From Gemmatimonadaceae bacterium (GTDB taxonomy: Bacteria; Gemmatimonadota; Gemmatimonadetes; Gemmatimonadales; Gemmatimonadaceae), in NCBI GenBank assembly GCA_016720905.1, contig JADKJT010000029.1:186001-250000 (forward strand): a DNA stretch of 64,000 nt, written 5' to 3'. Below are positions 17,838 to 26,825 of this stretch, in pieces. The translations under genes were made by a program, and so were the position numbers. Each line of letters starts with the position of its first letter. Within the stretch, counting starts at the first letter, position 1. Below the pieces are notes generated by a model. The model did no database searches. It saw nothing but the letters and a program-made list of their open reading frames with translations, and was not told the DNA's origin.

Positions 17838-18367
17838 CGCACGGCGTTCCACAACGCAATGGTCTCGGGTGCCAGACCCTTGCCTTCCCGAATCGCCCAC
17901 TCCAGTCGCAGCCGCACAACCTGGCGAAACACGGCGTCGAACGCGTGCGGCACGCGCGCGGCAAGAAACGCCCGGTCGGCCTGCATGAACGGTCGCCCGG
18001 GCTCGAGAAAATCCGCCATATACAGGGCACGTCCGGCTTGTTCCCATTGCGCGTTCCCCACTGTGTGCCACTGGATCGCCTCGAGCACGTTCGCGCGCGA
18101 CTCCCCCTCGTGTGCCAGCCGGGCGGCGGCGGCCGGGCCATGCAGCATCCCGACCGGTCGGTGCCTGTCGTCGGTCATCGCGCGCAACGTGACCTCGTCA
18201 GCATCGCGAAAGGCATCGTGCCATAGTCCCGCATCTCGCCACGCTGCCGACTCCTGCGGCACGACGTGCATCTGTTCCGCCCACTGGCCAAGCAGCCGCA
18301 CGACGCGCGCGATATGTTCGCGGCGCTTCGGCGTCACTACGGCCCATGGTGGCAATCCATTGATCAT
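17834..18367 (-). CDS. HD-domain hydrolase, YqeK-like
   Basis: 177 aa. HD-domain metal residues can be picked out: His18 region (RREHIARVVRLL), LWHDAFRDAD, GMLHGPAAA and IQWHTVG, the order found in YqeK (diadenosine tetraphosphatase, symmetrical) and related phosphohydrolases. In Gemmatimonadota-like genomes and firmicutes such a gene precedes LytR_C genes, as here. Substrate not proven. Coupled by ATGA to trpA upstream and to the LytR_C gene downstream. Confidence 0.75.
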   Translation of the reverse strand: MINGLPPWAVVTPKRREHIARVVRLLGQWAEQMHVVPQESAAWRDAGLWHDAFRDADEVTLRAMTDDRHRPVGMLHGPAAAARLAHEGESRANVLEAIQWHTVGNAQWEQAGRALYMADFLEPGRPFMQADRAFLAARVPHAFDAVFRQVVRLRLEWAIREGKGLAPETIALWNAVR

Positions 18368-19179
18368 GCAGCGTCGATGGCCGCGCGCAAGGACGCGGTG
18401 AGGGCGAGTGCTTCCGCGACCGAACGCTCGGCCGCGGTGACGATGGCACTTCCCACGATCACGCCGTCACCCAATTGCGCGACCGCGGCGGCCTGGGCCG
18501 GGGTTGAAATGCCGAATCCAATGCACAGCGGAAGCGTCGTCGCCGCACGCAACCGTGCTACGGTCTCCGGGAGATCTGCCGCAAGCGTGTCGCGCGCGCC
18601 GGTTACACCCATTCGGCTGATGAGGTAGATGAACCCTCCGCCATGACGTGAGATCTCCCTCATGCGAGACAGCGGCGTGGTAGGTGCCACCAACCGGACG
18701 AAATCCAGCCCGCTCGCGCCGAACCAGGCTTCCCGTTCCGGATCGGCCCCCACGGGCAAGTCCGTCACGAGCACGCCGTGCACGCCGGCGGCCTTGGCAC
18801 GTTCAAGCACATCGGGTCCACCGGCAATCAGGGGATTGAGATAGCTGAACAGCACGATCGGCACGTTGACACGGGCGTCGGCAATGAGCTCCAGGGTACG
18901 GTTCAGCGTCATCCCTGCGTCGATGGCGATCTGCGAACTCCGCTGAATGGCGGGACCGTCGGCGAGTGGATCGGAGAACGGCACGCCAATCTCAATGATG
19001 TCCGCCCCCGCCTGTTCGAGACCGCGTATCAGGGCCAGGCTGCGTTCGCGATCGGGATGTCCCGCCGTGACGTAGCACACGAGCGCTCGGAGACCGGATG
19101 CGGCCAACTGCGCGAAGCGCGTGGCAATGACGGAAGACGTCACGAATTCAGGAGAAGTAATCGGCGATGCGGATGCCAT
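18364..19179 (-). CDS. trpA: Tryptophan synthase alpha chain
   Basis: 271 aa from ATG 19179, or 259 aa from a GTG at 19143 that begins nearer the usual start (VTSSVIATRFAQL) and just after the HD-GYP stop; the shorter form is close to the normal family length. Catalytic Glu lies in DIIEIGVPFSDP, with LADGPAIQ and the phosphate-binding GFGIST and GSAIV. It cleaves indole-3-glycerol phosphate and passes indole to TrpB. Two signalling-type genes separate it from trpB. Confidence 0.95.
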   Translation of the reverse strand: MASASPITSPEFVTSSVIATRFAQLAASGLRALVCYVTAGHPDRERSLALIRGLEQAGADIIEIGVPFSDPLADGPAIQRSSQIAIDAGMTLNRTLELIADARVNVPIVLFSYLNPLIAGGPDVLERAKAAGVHGVLVTDLPVGADPEREAWFGASGLDFVRLVAPTTPLSRMREISRHGGGFIYLISRMGVTGARDTLAADLPETVARLRAATTLPLCIGFGISTPAQAAAVAQLGDGVIVGSAIVTAAERSVAEALALTASLRAAIDAA

Positions 19180-20605
19180 GACGCTCTGGATCTTCGGTGC
19201 GGATGATCGTGCGAAGGTACTGTCCGTCGGCGCGCTGTTCGGTCAGGTCGCAGGGTGGCGCATCGGGCAAGCGATTGCCCTGGGCGTCCGAAAGCAAGCG
19301 AACGATTGGTCGGGAAAGTGCGATGGGGTCCGGGCTGGCGCACTGGACGATGGCGAGCTCAAACGTATCAAGCGTGACAACCGTGCCGGCGGGATAGATG
19401 CCCGTCAGATTGATAAACGCTTTCACCACGACTTGATCGAGGCCCAGGCGTGGATTGTCTCGCATGCCGCGCAACACGTCGGCGGGGGTCCAGGGGGCCT
19501 GCTGATACACACGAGTCGTAGTGGCCGCATCGAATCCATCGGCGACGGAGATAATCTTGCTGAACAAGGACAGGTGGCGCTCCCGGACCGGCTTGGGATA
19601 ACCGGAAAGATCAATCCGCATGTGGTGCTCGTAGGCGGCCGTGAGCGCACGCCACGGTCGTCCGGTGCCGGTCGGCATCGCGCACAGCGTCAGCACGCCC
19701 TGCCAGGGGTGTGTCTGCAGGATGGCTCGTTCCGCATCATCGAGCTGGCCGCGCTTGTTCAGCAACTCGAGCGGCAACCGCGATTTGCCAATGTCGTGCA
19801 ACAATGCCGCCAGACCCAGGTCAAGCAACTGAACCTTGGACAGACCCAGGCGCCGGCCGAGGGCGACCGAAAGAATGCACACGTTCACACTATGCACAAA
19901 CGTGTACTCGTCGAACTCGCGCAGTGTGGTCAGGCCGATCATCGAGGCCGCATCCGTGAGAATCGCATCGACAATGCCCTGCACGGCCCGCTTGACGCGT
20001 TTGAGACCCGGACTGCGCCCGAGGCGGGCCGACGTCATCACGTCACGCGTGACGTCCAGCGAGCGGACGTATGTTTGACGGGCGCGCTCCTTCTGGTCGA
20101 GTTCCGCGTCGTCATCACCGGCGCCGTCCTCGGCCGGCGGCAGCAGCTCGAAATCGGCTACGGCCGACTGAGCGAGGCGCTCGGTGAGTTGCGCCAACCG
20201 TTCGTCCTCGGGGTACTCAAGCGGCGGCGACTGCAGAAAGGCAATCATGACCACCCAGGCGCGCGGCTCCGGTCGTTGCAACACCGTAAACCCACCGATG
20301 CCCGCTTCCCGAAACAGGCCCAGCACGTACGCGACCGCCGCATAGTTGTCGAGCGTGAGCCGTAGCCGGGTCTCATTCACGAACAAGTAGTCGCCACGAC
20401 GACGCAGTTCGCAGCCGTCGTCGGCGGTTCGCAGGCGCTCGGCGCATGCGATGAGTTCCTGAAGTGCTTTCTGGACCGCAGCATTTTCCACGGGATACAG
20501 GCGAATGGCCCGTACGGCACCGTGCAGGGCCACGACGTACGCGCGCGCGTGGCGCTGTGTCGGGGCGTCCGGACTCTGTTCGGCGACCGATCCGAGGCCA
20601 GGCAT
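19148..20605 (-). CDS. HD-GYP domain protein, possible cyclic di-GMP phosphodiesterase
   Basis: 485 aa. N-terminal 200 residues resemble no sensor domain I recognise; the HD-GYP domain follows, with His238 (VHSVNV), HDIGK at 270-274, HPWQG, EHH at 326-328 and SGYPK at 334-338. The consensus HHExxDGxGYP is degenerate here (HHMRIDLSGYP), yet metal ligands are mostly kept. Activity on cyclic di-GMP is plausible but unproven. The ATG at 20605 overlaps the stop of the HEAT-type gene (TGATG), so the two products probably work together. Overlaps the long form of trpA by 32 bp. Confidence 0.82.
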   Translation of the reverse strand: MPGLGSVAEQSPDAPTQRHARAYVVALHGAVRAIRLYPVENAAVQKALQELIACAERLRTADDGCELRRRGDYLFVNETRLRLTLDNYAAVAYVLGLFREAGIGGFTVLQRPEPRAWVVMIAFLQSPPLEYPEDERLAQLTERLAQSAVADFELLPPAEDGAGDDDAELDQKERARQTYVRSLDVTRDVMTSARLGRSPGLKRVKRAVQGIVDAILTDAASMIGLTTLREFDEYTFVHSVNVCILSVALGRRLGLSKVQLLDLGLAALLHDIGKSRLPLELLNKRGQLDDAERAILQTHPWQGVLTLCAMPTGTGRPWRALTAAYEHHMRIDLSGYPKPVRERHLSLFSKIISVADGFDAATTTRVYQQAPWTPADVLRGMRDNPRLGLDQVVVKAFINLTGIYPAGTVVTLDTFELAIVQCASPDPIALSRPIVRLLSDAQGNRLPDAPPCDLTEQRADGQYLRTIIRTEDPERHGIRIADYFS

Positions 20606-22302
20606 CAGGCGCTCCCGCGCATCGCACGCGTTACCGCGCTGCGGACGACCACATCCTTGGTGTCCGCCGCGCGTTGCAGCGCGTCCATCGCCAACGGCGT
20701 TCCGATCAGGCCGAGCGCCCGTGCGGCACAGGCGCGAGACTCGGGCGGCTCTTTGGCGCCCAGCAATCCGCGGGCATTCAACAGGCCGTCCAGTTCGAGG
20801 ACCCCGGCGTCACCGCACAAGGTGCCGTATGCTTCGAACACCGCCATCTTCTCGCCGAGGTCGGCGGCACGGAGTTCCTTGCGACGGAGGGCCTGCGCCA
20901 GACGCGGCAGCGCGCCGCCATGTCGGCGCGCGGCGATCGCCCGATAGGCCGCGACGCGAACGTCTCGATCGGCGTCATCGACGCCGCGCTCAAGGGCCTG
21001 CAACGCGCCCGGTGATCCGATGTCCGCGAGGGCAGCAACCGCGTCGGCCCGCAGTTTCGCATCGTCGCCGCGTAGCACGCGTGAGAGACCCGGTACGGCT
21101 GCCGGGGTTGCGAGTTGCGCGGCGACGCGCAGCGCGCCGCGGACAATCGCCGTATCGTCGTGCTCAAGCAGGCGCGCCAACTCCCCGGTGTGCGCGCCCG
21201 CCAGTCGTAGCGAGGCACGCTCAATCGCCGCGCGGGCCGGCGACGCGGTCGCGACGCCGAGCCATGCGACCAACGGTGCCAGCGCGGCCGGTCGCAGTTC
21301 CGCAAAAAGATTCTCCAGCAGCGTCGCCACCGGCGCACGTGTGCCCTCGTCCAGTGCCTGCAGCAATTGCCCCATGACGGCCGGTTCGCTCAGGCGGGCC
21401 GGAAGTTCGCGCAGCGTTTCGGCGACCGCATCGTGATGCTCGCCGCGTCGCAACGTGGCGGCCGATTCGCGGAGGACGTAGCCAACCTGTTCATAGTCGC
21501 CTGCGGCGAGGCATTCCAGCAACAACTGGTCGATGAACGCGAGGGCTCGTTCCGGTGCATCCCCGGCATCCGGGAGTTCCACCAGGTCAAACAGGATGGT
21601 CAGGGCGTTTTGCCGTTGATCTTCGAGATACTCACGCTTGAGTTCGTCCTGCAGGTAGCTGACTTCGCGCGGTTCGAGAAAGTACAACGTGGTGTCGAAA
21701 TCTTCGACGCGCACAAATCCGGGCGGCGGCCCTTCGCCGGGCGGCGCAGTCTCCGCTGCTGGCACCGCCAACCGTGGTTGATCACTCCGCGCAACGCCCT
21801 GTCCGCCGCGATCACCATCGTTCAGCGCAAAATCCACCACACCTTCCAACTCGACGTGTCGGAATTCGATGCCGCTCAGGTCCGCGACCCATAACAGCGT
21901 GACCAGATCGTCTTCGTCAGTGGCGGCGGTGCGGGCCCGCTGAAACACCTGCAGCAGGGGCTCGAGTTCGCCGATTTCGAATCCGGCGTGAAGCGTCAGG
22001 GCGCGCAGCCCATCGCGGTGCAGCAACCAGGGCAAGCCTTCGGTGCCGCGCTCGAGATCCTGGTAGACAACGTTCGAGTCCCAGAGGAGCGAGGACTCGC
22101 GAATCTCCAACTGCACGTCCGCGACAAACCCCCAGATTCGCCCGAAGGCCGCACGAGCCTGTTCGAGCGCCTGGGCCCGCGTCGGACTGTTGGGCAGGTA
22201 CATCTGCAGCGCCCGCTGCGCCTTGGCGAGCGCACGCAGCGCCTCCTCCACAGCCAGGATGGCCTGCTTCGACTCCGTCGAGATCGAAGCGGAGTCATTC
22301 AT
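20605..22302 (-). CDS. HEAT-repeat-like protein of unknown function
   Basis: 565 aa from the ATG at 22302, which overlaps the trpB stop (ATGA). First 150 residues are helical with a likely coiled coil (AVEEALRALAKAQRAL), the C-terminal third shows HEAT/armadillo-like repeats: LSRVLRGDDAKLRADAVAAL, then ALERGVDDADRDVRVAAYRA and further ALGLIGTPLAMDAL units. No catalytic motif is seen. Such proteins act as scaffolds; coupling to an HD-GYP gene suggests a signalling pair. Not recognisably related to tryptophan synthesis. Confidence 0.8.
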   Translation of the reverse strand: MNDSASISTESKQAILAVEEALRALAKAQRALQMYLPNSPTRAQALEQARAAFGRIWGFVADVQLEIRESSLLWDSNVVYQDLERGTEGLPWLLHRDGLRALTLHAGFEIGELEPLLQVFQRARTAATDEDDLVTLLWVADLSGIEFRHVELEGVVDFALNDGDRGGQGVARSDQPRLAVPAAETAPPGEGPPPGFVRVEDFDTTLYFLEPREVSYLQDELKREYLEDQRQNALTILFDLVELPDAGDAPERALAFIDQLLLECLAAGDYEQVGYVLRESAATLRRGEHHDAVAETLRELPARLSEPAVMGQLLQALDEGTRAPVATLLENLFAELRPAALAPLVAWLGVATASPARAAIERASLRLAGAHTGELARLLEHDDTAIVRGALRVAAQLATPAAVPGLSRVLRGDDAKLRADAVAALADIGSPGALQALERGVDDADRDVRVAAYRAIAARRHGGALPRLAQALRRKELRAADLGEKMAVFEAYGTLCGDAGVLELDGLLNARGLLGAKEPPESRACAARALGLIGTPLAMDALQRAADTKDVVVRSAVTRAMRGSA

Positions 22303-23498
22303 AGCGCGGGCAGCTCGAACTGACTGATGGTCGCCACATCTTTGTCGCCTCGACCGCTGACGCACAACAGGACGGGTTCATCCGGCGTCCAGCGGCCGGC
22401 TTGCTGTTCAACCCATGCCACCGCGTGCGCGGTTTCAAGCGCCGGAATGATCCCTTCGAGCCGACTCAGGAGCGCGACACCACGCAACGCGTCGGTGTCA
22501 GTGACGGACACGTAGCTGGCTCGACCACTATCGTGCAACCACGCGTGTTCGGGGCCCACGCCGGGATAGTCCAGTCCCGCCGAAATAGAGTGGGCCGGGT
22601 GCACCTGCCCATCCGCGTCCTGCAGCAGGTAGCTCAGTGAACCGTGCAGCACGCCGGGGGTTCCCTTTGTAATTGAGGCGCTATGACGTTCGGTACCGAG
22701 TCCCTCGCCGGCGGCTTCAACGCCAACCAGCTCGACCGCGGTGTCGTCGACAAAGCCGGCAAAGATGCCCATCGCGTTTGATCCGCCACCGACGCAGGCC
22801 ACGACCGTCTTGGGGAGCCGTCCGGCCCGCTCCAGGATCTGGGTACGCGCTTCACGTCCGATGACCGATTGAAACTCCCGCACCATGTAGGGATACGGAG
22901 CCGGTCCCACCACCGAGCCAATGATATAGTGACTCTCGTTGACCGATGTGACCCACTCGCGAATCGCCTCGCTGGTGGCATCCTTGAGCGTGCGCGTCCC
23001 CGAGGTGACGGGCACGACGGTCGCGCCCATGAGTCGCATGCGGAACACGTTCAGCTGCTGCCGCCGCATGTCCTCCTCACCCATGTACACCACGCACTCC
23101 AACCCAAAACGCGCACAAATGGTGGCGGTCGCCACGCCGTGCTGACCGGCGCCAGTTTCCGCGATGATCCGCCGTTTGCCCATGCGAACGGCCAGTAACG
23201 CCTGCCCGACCGTATTGTTGATCTTGTGCGCACCCGTGTGGTTCAAATCCTCGCGCTTCAACCAGACCGGCGCACCGATGCGGGCGGAGAACCGCGGCGC
23301 AAACGTCAGCGCCGTCGGCCGGCCGACGTATTCGCGGAGCAGATGATCCAGTTCGGCCTGGAATGACGCGTCCTGACGAGCGACCGCGAACGCGGCCTCG
23401 AGCTCCTCAAGTGCCGGGATCAGCGTCTCCGGGACGTAGCGTCCGCCAAACGGACCGAACCGGTCGTTCGCCGCGGGTGCAAGTGCTGCCACTGTCAT
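22299..23498 (-). CDS. trpB: Tryptophan synthase beta chain
   Basis: 399 aa PLP enzyme, standard trpB1 length. PLP lysine in LNHTGAHKINN, AETGAGQHGVATA loop, and phosphate cradle GGGSNAMGIF are visible. It condenses indole and serine. Its ATG overlaps the trpF side by 4 bp (trpF ends at 23495), so trpF-trpB are translationally coupled. Confidence 0.97.
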   Translation of the reverse strand: MTVAALAPAANDRFGPFGGRYVPETLIPALEELEAAFAVARQDASFQAELDHLLREYVGRPTALTFAPRFSARIGAPVWLKREDLNHTGAHKINNTVGQALLAVRMGKRRIIAETGAGQHGVATATICARFGLECVVYMGEEDMRRQQLNVFRMRLMGATVVPVTSGTRTLKDATSEAIREWVTSVNESHYIIGSVVGPAPYPYMVREFQSVIGREARTQILERAGRLPKTVVACVGGGSNAMGIFAGFVDDTAVELVGVEAAGEGLGTERHSASITKGTPGVLHGSLSYLLQDADGQVHPAHSISAGLDYPGVGPEHAWLHDSGRASYVSVTDTDALRGVALLSRLEGIIPALETAHAVAWVEQQAGRWTPDEPVLLCVSGRGDKDVATISQFELPAL

Positions 23499-24157
23499 CT
23501 CCTCGTCCCCTTTGCGGCCATGACCGCAGATACGAACCGTTCAACCGCCAGCGGATCTTTCACACCGGGCGCACTCTCGACACCGGAAGATACGTCAACC
23601 ACCTCCGGATTCAGCAGCGCGATGGCCTTCGCCACATTCGATGCCCGGAGACCGCCCGCCAACACCAGCTGGACTCCTGGGACCGACACCCGCAGCGACT
23701 CGACGCTATCCGCAAGGCCGCTCCAATCCAATGCAACGCCCGTCCCGCCAAGCTGCCCAACCACCTTGGCATCGAGCACCAGCGTCCCCGCGGCGGCAGC
23801 CAGCTCCCGAGCCTCCGATGGCAGGTCCGTACCCGCGATTCGCACCACCGGCCAGACGGCGCGCGACGACTCGCTCCGCAGTTGGGCGATCAGTGCCGCT
23901 GAGGGTTCGCCATGCAATTGCAGCACATCCAGGTCGAGCGATTCACTGATGGACAGCAATTCGGCGACCGGCCGATCAGCAAATACGGCGACCCGACTCA
24001 CTCCGTGACGGCGTACACCAAGGACATCACGGGCGCGTTCGACGTCAAGTAGTCGCGGACCACCAGCCAGAATCACCCCGAGGAATCGTGCCCCGGCTCG
24101 CTGGGCGAACACCGCATCGGCTTCGGTCGTCAGTCCGCAGATCTTGACCTGCGTCAC
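23495..24157 (-). CDS. trpF: Phosphoribosylanthranilate isomerase
   Basis: 220 aa beta/alpha barrel. Opening VKICGLT contains the catalytic Cys, the catalytic Asp is in VLDAKVVGQLGGTG, and LAGGLRASNV plus VDVSSGVES bind phosphate. Converts N-(5'-phosphoribosyl)anthranilate to the ribulose compound used by TrpC. 48 bases separate it from trpC; no signal was seen in that gap. Confidence 0.95.
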   Translation of the reverse strand: MTQVKICGLTTEADAVFAQRAGARFLGVILAGGPRLLDVERARDVLGVRRHGVSRVAVFADRPVAELLSISESLDLDVLQLHGEPSAALIAQLRSESSRAVWPVVRIAGTDLPSEARELAAAAGTLVLDAKVVGQLGGTGVALDWSGLADSVESLRVSVPGVQLVLAGGLRASNVAKAIALLNPEVVDVSSGVESAPGVKDPLAVERFVSAVMAAKGTRR

Positions 24158-24205
24158 GCCGCCGCCCGTCGGCTGAGGCCCGTGGGGTTTCGCATGATGC
24201 GTGAA

Positions 24206-25030
24206 TCAGCGCGTTCGGCGAGGTACACGCGACAATGCTTGGACGGCCGCGGTCGGGTTCGCAGACGCCGAGATGGCGCTCCCCACCAGGATCGCATCCG
24301 CGCCGGCGGCCGCTGCTGGGAGCACATCCTCGACCTGACGCATCCCGCTCTCCGCGACGGCAATGCAGGCAGCCGGAATCGAGCGAATCAGCCGCGGAGC
24401 CGTCGACGGATCGATGATCAGTGTCTCCAGATCGCGGTTGTTGACCCCGATGACGGTCGCGCCGACGCGCAGGGCGCGCGCGAGTTCGCGCTCGTCACGC
24501 ACTTCGACGAGGACGGCGAGACCGACCTCCTGCGCACTCGCCACCAACCGTGTCAGGAGATCGGGCGACAGGGCGCGGGCGATGAGCAGTGCGGCGGAGG
24601 CCCCTGCCGCACGGGCTTCCCACAGTTGAATCGGCGCGACGATGAAATCCTTGCGAATGACCGGCACCGCGACGCGTCTGGCGACGTCCTCCAGATCCTG
24701 CAGCGAGCCGCCGAATCGCGAGGGCTCCGTCAGCACCGAGATGGCCGTGGCTCCACCCTCTACATAAAGGGTCGCGCGGTCGGCCGCATCGAGACCTGGA
24801 GCAATCGCGCCCTTTGAGGGCGAGGCCCGCTTGACCTCGGCAATCAGGCGAAGGCAGGGACCGCGAAGGGCCGACGCGAACGGAACGGCTGGAGGACTCG
24901 CAGCCGCCCGCGCCCGCAGCTCGGCGAGATCGGCCGCGACAGCCGCTGCACGCTCAAACGAAGCTCGTGTCAGGTCACCCAGGGTCCCCGTAGGTGGATC
25001 CCAGCGCTCCGTCGCGGAAAATGCTTGCAC
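24206..25030 (-). CDS. trpC: Indole-3-glycerol phosphate synthase
   Basis: 274 aa from a GTG at 25030. Catalytic Lys residues lie in LIAEVKRASPSKG and PVIRKDFI; GVNNRDL, VAESGM and LVGSAI are the usual barrel motifs. The frame runs further upstream, but that stretch is the lexA control region and shows no similarity. First gene of the trpC-F-B-(HEAT)-(HD-GYP)-A run, divergent from lexA; trpD lies apart on the far side of lexA and trpE/trpG are not in the window. Confidence 0.95.
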   Translation of the reverse strand: MQAFSATERWDPPTGTLGDLTRASFERAAAVAADLAELRARAAASPPAVPFASALRGPCLRLIAEVKRASPSKGAIAPGLDAADRATLYVEGGATAISVLTEPSRFGGSLQDLEDVARRVAVPVIRKDFIVAPIQLWEARAAGASAALLIARALSPDLLTRLVASAQEVGLAVLVEVRDERELARALRVGATVIGVNNRDLETLIIDPSTAPRLIRSIPAACIAVAESGMRQVEDVLPAAAAGADAILVGSAISASANPTAAVQALSRVPRRTR

Positions 25031-25053
25031 TTCGGCCTGTCTTCGGTTAGTGT
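25025..25053 (+). promoter_or_regulatory. Putative lexA promoter and operator region
   Basis: TTGCAC (25025-25030), 17 bases, TAGTGT (25048-25053). Between the boxes CTTCGG occurs twice with an 11-base period (25030-25035 and 25041-25046), the spacing known for direct-repeat SOS boxes in alphaproteobacteria, although the bases differ. Leader of about 80 bases to lexA, with GGAGG at 25131. By eye only. Confidence 0.3.
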
Positions 25054-25139
25054 GGATTCGGCGCCTTTTCGGTCCTGTATCACGACGGATCATGCCGCAA
25101 GGGCGCAGCCGGAAACGCGCAGAACCCAACGGAGGCGCC

Positions 25140-25748
25140 ATGCCGCTGACCAAGCGACAGCGAGAGATTTTGTCGTATCTCACGGAGTACCAGGAGTCCA
25201 ACGGGTATGCTCCGAGTTTCGAGGAAATCGCGCTGCAATTCAACTATAACTCGCTGGCCACGGTTCACGAGCACCTCACGAACCTCGAACGCAAGGGCTA
25301 CATCAAGCGTTCGTACAACGAGAGTCGCGCCATCGAGATTCTTCCCTCGGACGTTTTCCAGCGCTCGGTCGAACTGCCGCTCCTGGGCTCGGTTGCCGCC
25401 GGCTCGCCCATCGAGGCGTTGTCGTCCGGCGAGACGATGGCGGTTCCTGACGGATTTCTCCGCAAGAACGGCAGCCACTATGTGCTGCGGGTGCGCGGTG
25501 ATTCCATGATCGAGGACCACATCAGTGACGGGGACTTCGTCGTCGTGAACGATCGGCAGGCAGCGGATAATGGGGAGATGGTTATCGCCCTGCTCGACGG
25601 TGCAGCGGCCACCGTCAAGCGATATTATCGCGAACGGGACGGCCGGATTCGTCTGCAACCCGCCAATGAAACGATGTCCCCCCTGTATGTGCACGAAGAC
25701 GATGTGCGTATCCAAGGCATCGTCGTGGGGGTCTTGCGGCGCTACTGA
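25140..25748 (+). CDS. lexA: LexA repressor
   Basis: 202 aa from the ATG at 25140, with GGAGG 5 bases upstream. Winged-helix N-terminus (LTKRQREILSYL, APSFEEIALQF, TVHEHLTNLERKGYI), cleavage site Ala87-Gly88 in VAAGSP, catalytic Ser122 (RGDSM) and Lys160 (ATVKRYY). It represses SOS genes and cuts itself when RecA filaments form. The frame extends upstream but without family features. TGA is followed at once by TAA. Lies between trpC (divergent) and trpD (convergent, 33 bases away). Confidence 0.96.
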   Translation: MPLTKRQREILSYLTEYQESNGYAPSFEEIALQFNYNSLATVHEHLTNLERKGYIKRSYNESRAIEILPSDVFQRSVELPLLGSVAAGSPIEALSSGETMAVPDGFLRKNGSHYVLRVRGDSMIEDHISDGDFVVVNDRQAADNGEMVIALLDGAAATVKRYYRERDGRIRLQPANETMSPLYVHEDDVRIQGIVVGVLRRY

Positions 25749-25781
25749 TAAAGCCGATGAGGCTGGCGCGTGTGTTTCAGC

Positions 25782-26825
25782 TCAGAGCGGGCGAGCGGCC
25801 TGTCGCGAGGCGTCTCGGAGTCGGTGTAGCGCGTCCAGCCCGGCCCCCGCACTCAGGCCCGCGCGCGCGCGCGCAACCGCCTGTCGGTAGTCGTGCTCCT
25901 GACCGCTCACATACAAGGCACCTGCCGCATTCAGCACTACGGCGGCGCGCGCGGCTGGTGATCCGGCTCCCGCGAGCACGTCAAGCACCAGCTTGGCATT
26001 CGCGGCCGGATCTCCACCGGCCAGATCTTCAGGCCGCACGCCAGTGATATCCGCCATCGCCGGGTCGATGCTCCACGATGATAATTGGCCGTCGACCACT
26101 TCAATGACGTCGGTCGATCCGATCGGGGAAATCTCATCCAGACCTGGTGCGCCGTGCACCACGAGCGCCCGCTGAGTGCCGAGCGTTGCCAGCGCCTCGG
26201 CGAGCAAAGTCAGTCGGGTCGGTTCCGCGACACCCACAACCTGACGTCCGGCACGTGCCGGATTGGCCAATGGCCCGACAATATTCATGACCGTTGGAAC
26301 GCCCAATTCGCGGCGTACGGGGCCAACGTGTCGTAACGCCGGATGCATCAGCGGAGCGAACATAAACACGATGCCGGCCGTCTCCAGCGTACGCGCCATG
26401 GCGGCGGGAGGCATGTCGAGCGAAACGCCCAGCGCTTCCAGTACGTCAGCGCTCCCGGAGCGGGAAGTGAACGATCGATTCCCGTGTTTCGCGACCCGAA
26501 CGCCGAGGCCCGCTGCCAGCAACGCAGCGGCCGTGGAGATATTGAACGTGGTCATCGCGCCGCCGCCCGTGCCGCACGTATCGACCAGTTCCTCGGGGCA
26601 ATCGGCTGGCACCACCACCATGGCCGTGCGCAGCGCTTCCACGACGCCGGCCACCTCGGCCGCCGTCTCGCCTTTCACCCGAAGCGCCATCAGAAGCGCC
26701 GCGACCTGCACGGGGGTGCCCTCACCCCGCATGATCACATCAAACGCCTTCGTGATGGACGGGCCATCCAGTGATTCGTGCGCGGCAAGTCGACGGATCG
26801 CATGCGCCAGCGCCTCACTGGACAC
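25782..26825 (-). CDS. trpD: Anthranilate phosphoribosyltransferase
   Basis: 347 aa from a GTG at 26825 that overlaps the end of the GAF-protein gene by 11 bp. PRPP and anthranilate site motifs are present: DTCGTGG, NISTAAALL, KHGNRSFTS, FAPLMHPALRHV, TVMNIVGPLANPA. Performs the second step from chorismate to tryptophan. Separated from the other trp genes by lexA on the opposite strand. Confidence 0.95.
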   Translation of the reverse strand: MSSEALAHAIRRLAAHESLDGPSITKAFDVIMRGEGTPVQVAALLMALRVKGETAAEVAGVVEALRTAMVVVPADCPEELVDTCGTGGGAMTTFNISTAAALLAAGLGVRVAKHGNRSFTSRSGSADVLEALGVSLDMPPAAMARTLETAGIVFMFAPLMHPALRHVGPVRRELGVPTVMNIVGPLANPARAGRQVVGVAEPTRLTLLAEALATLGTQRALVVHGAPGLDEISPIGSTDVIEVVDGQLSSWSIDPAMADITGVRPEDLAGGDPAANAKLVLDVLAGAGSPAARAAVVLNAAGALYVSGQEHDYRQAVARARAGLSAGAGLDALHRLRDASRQAARPL

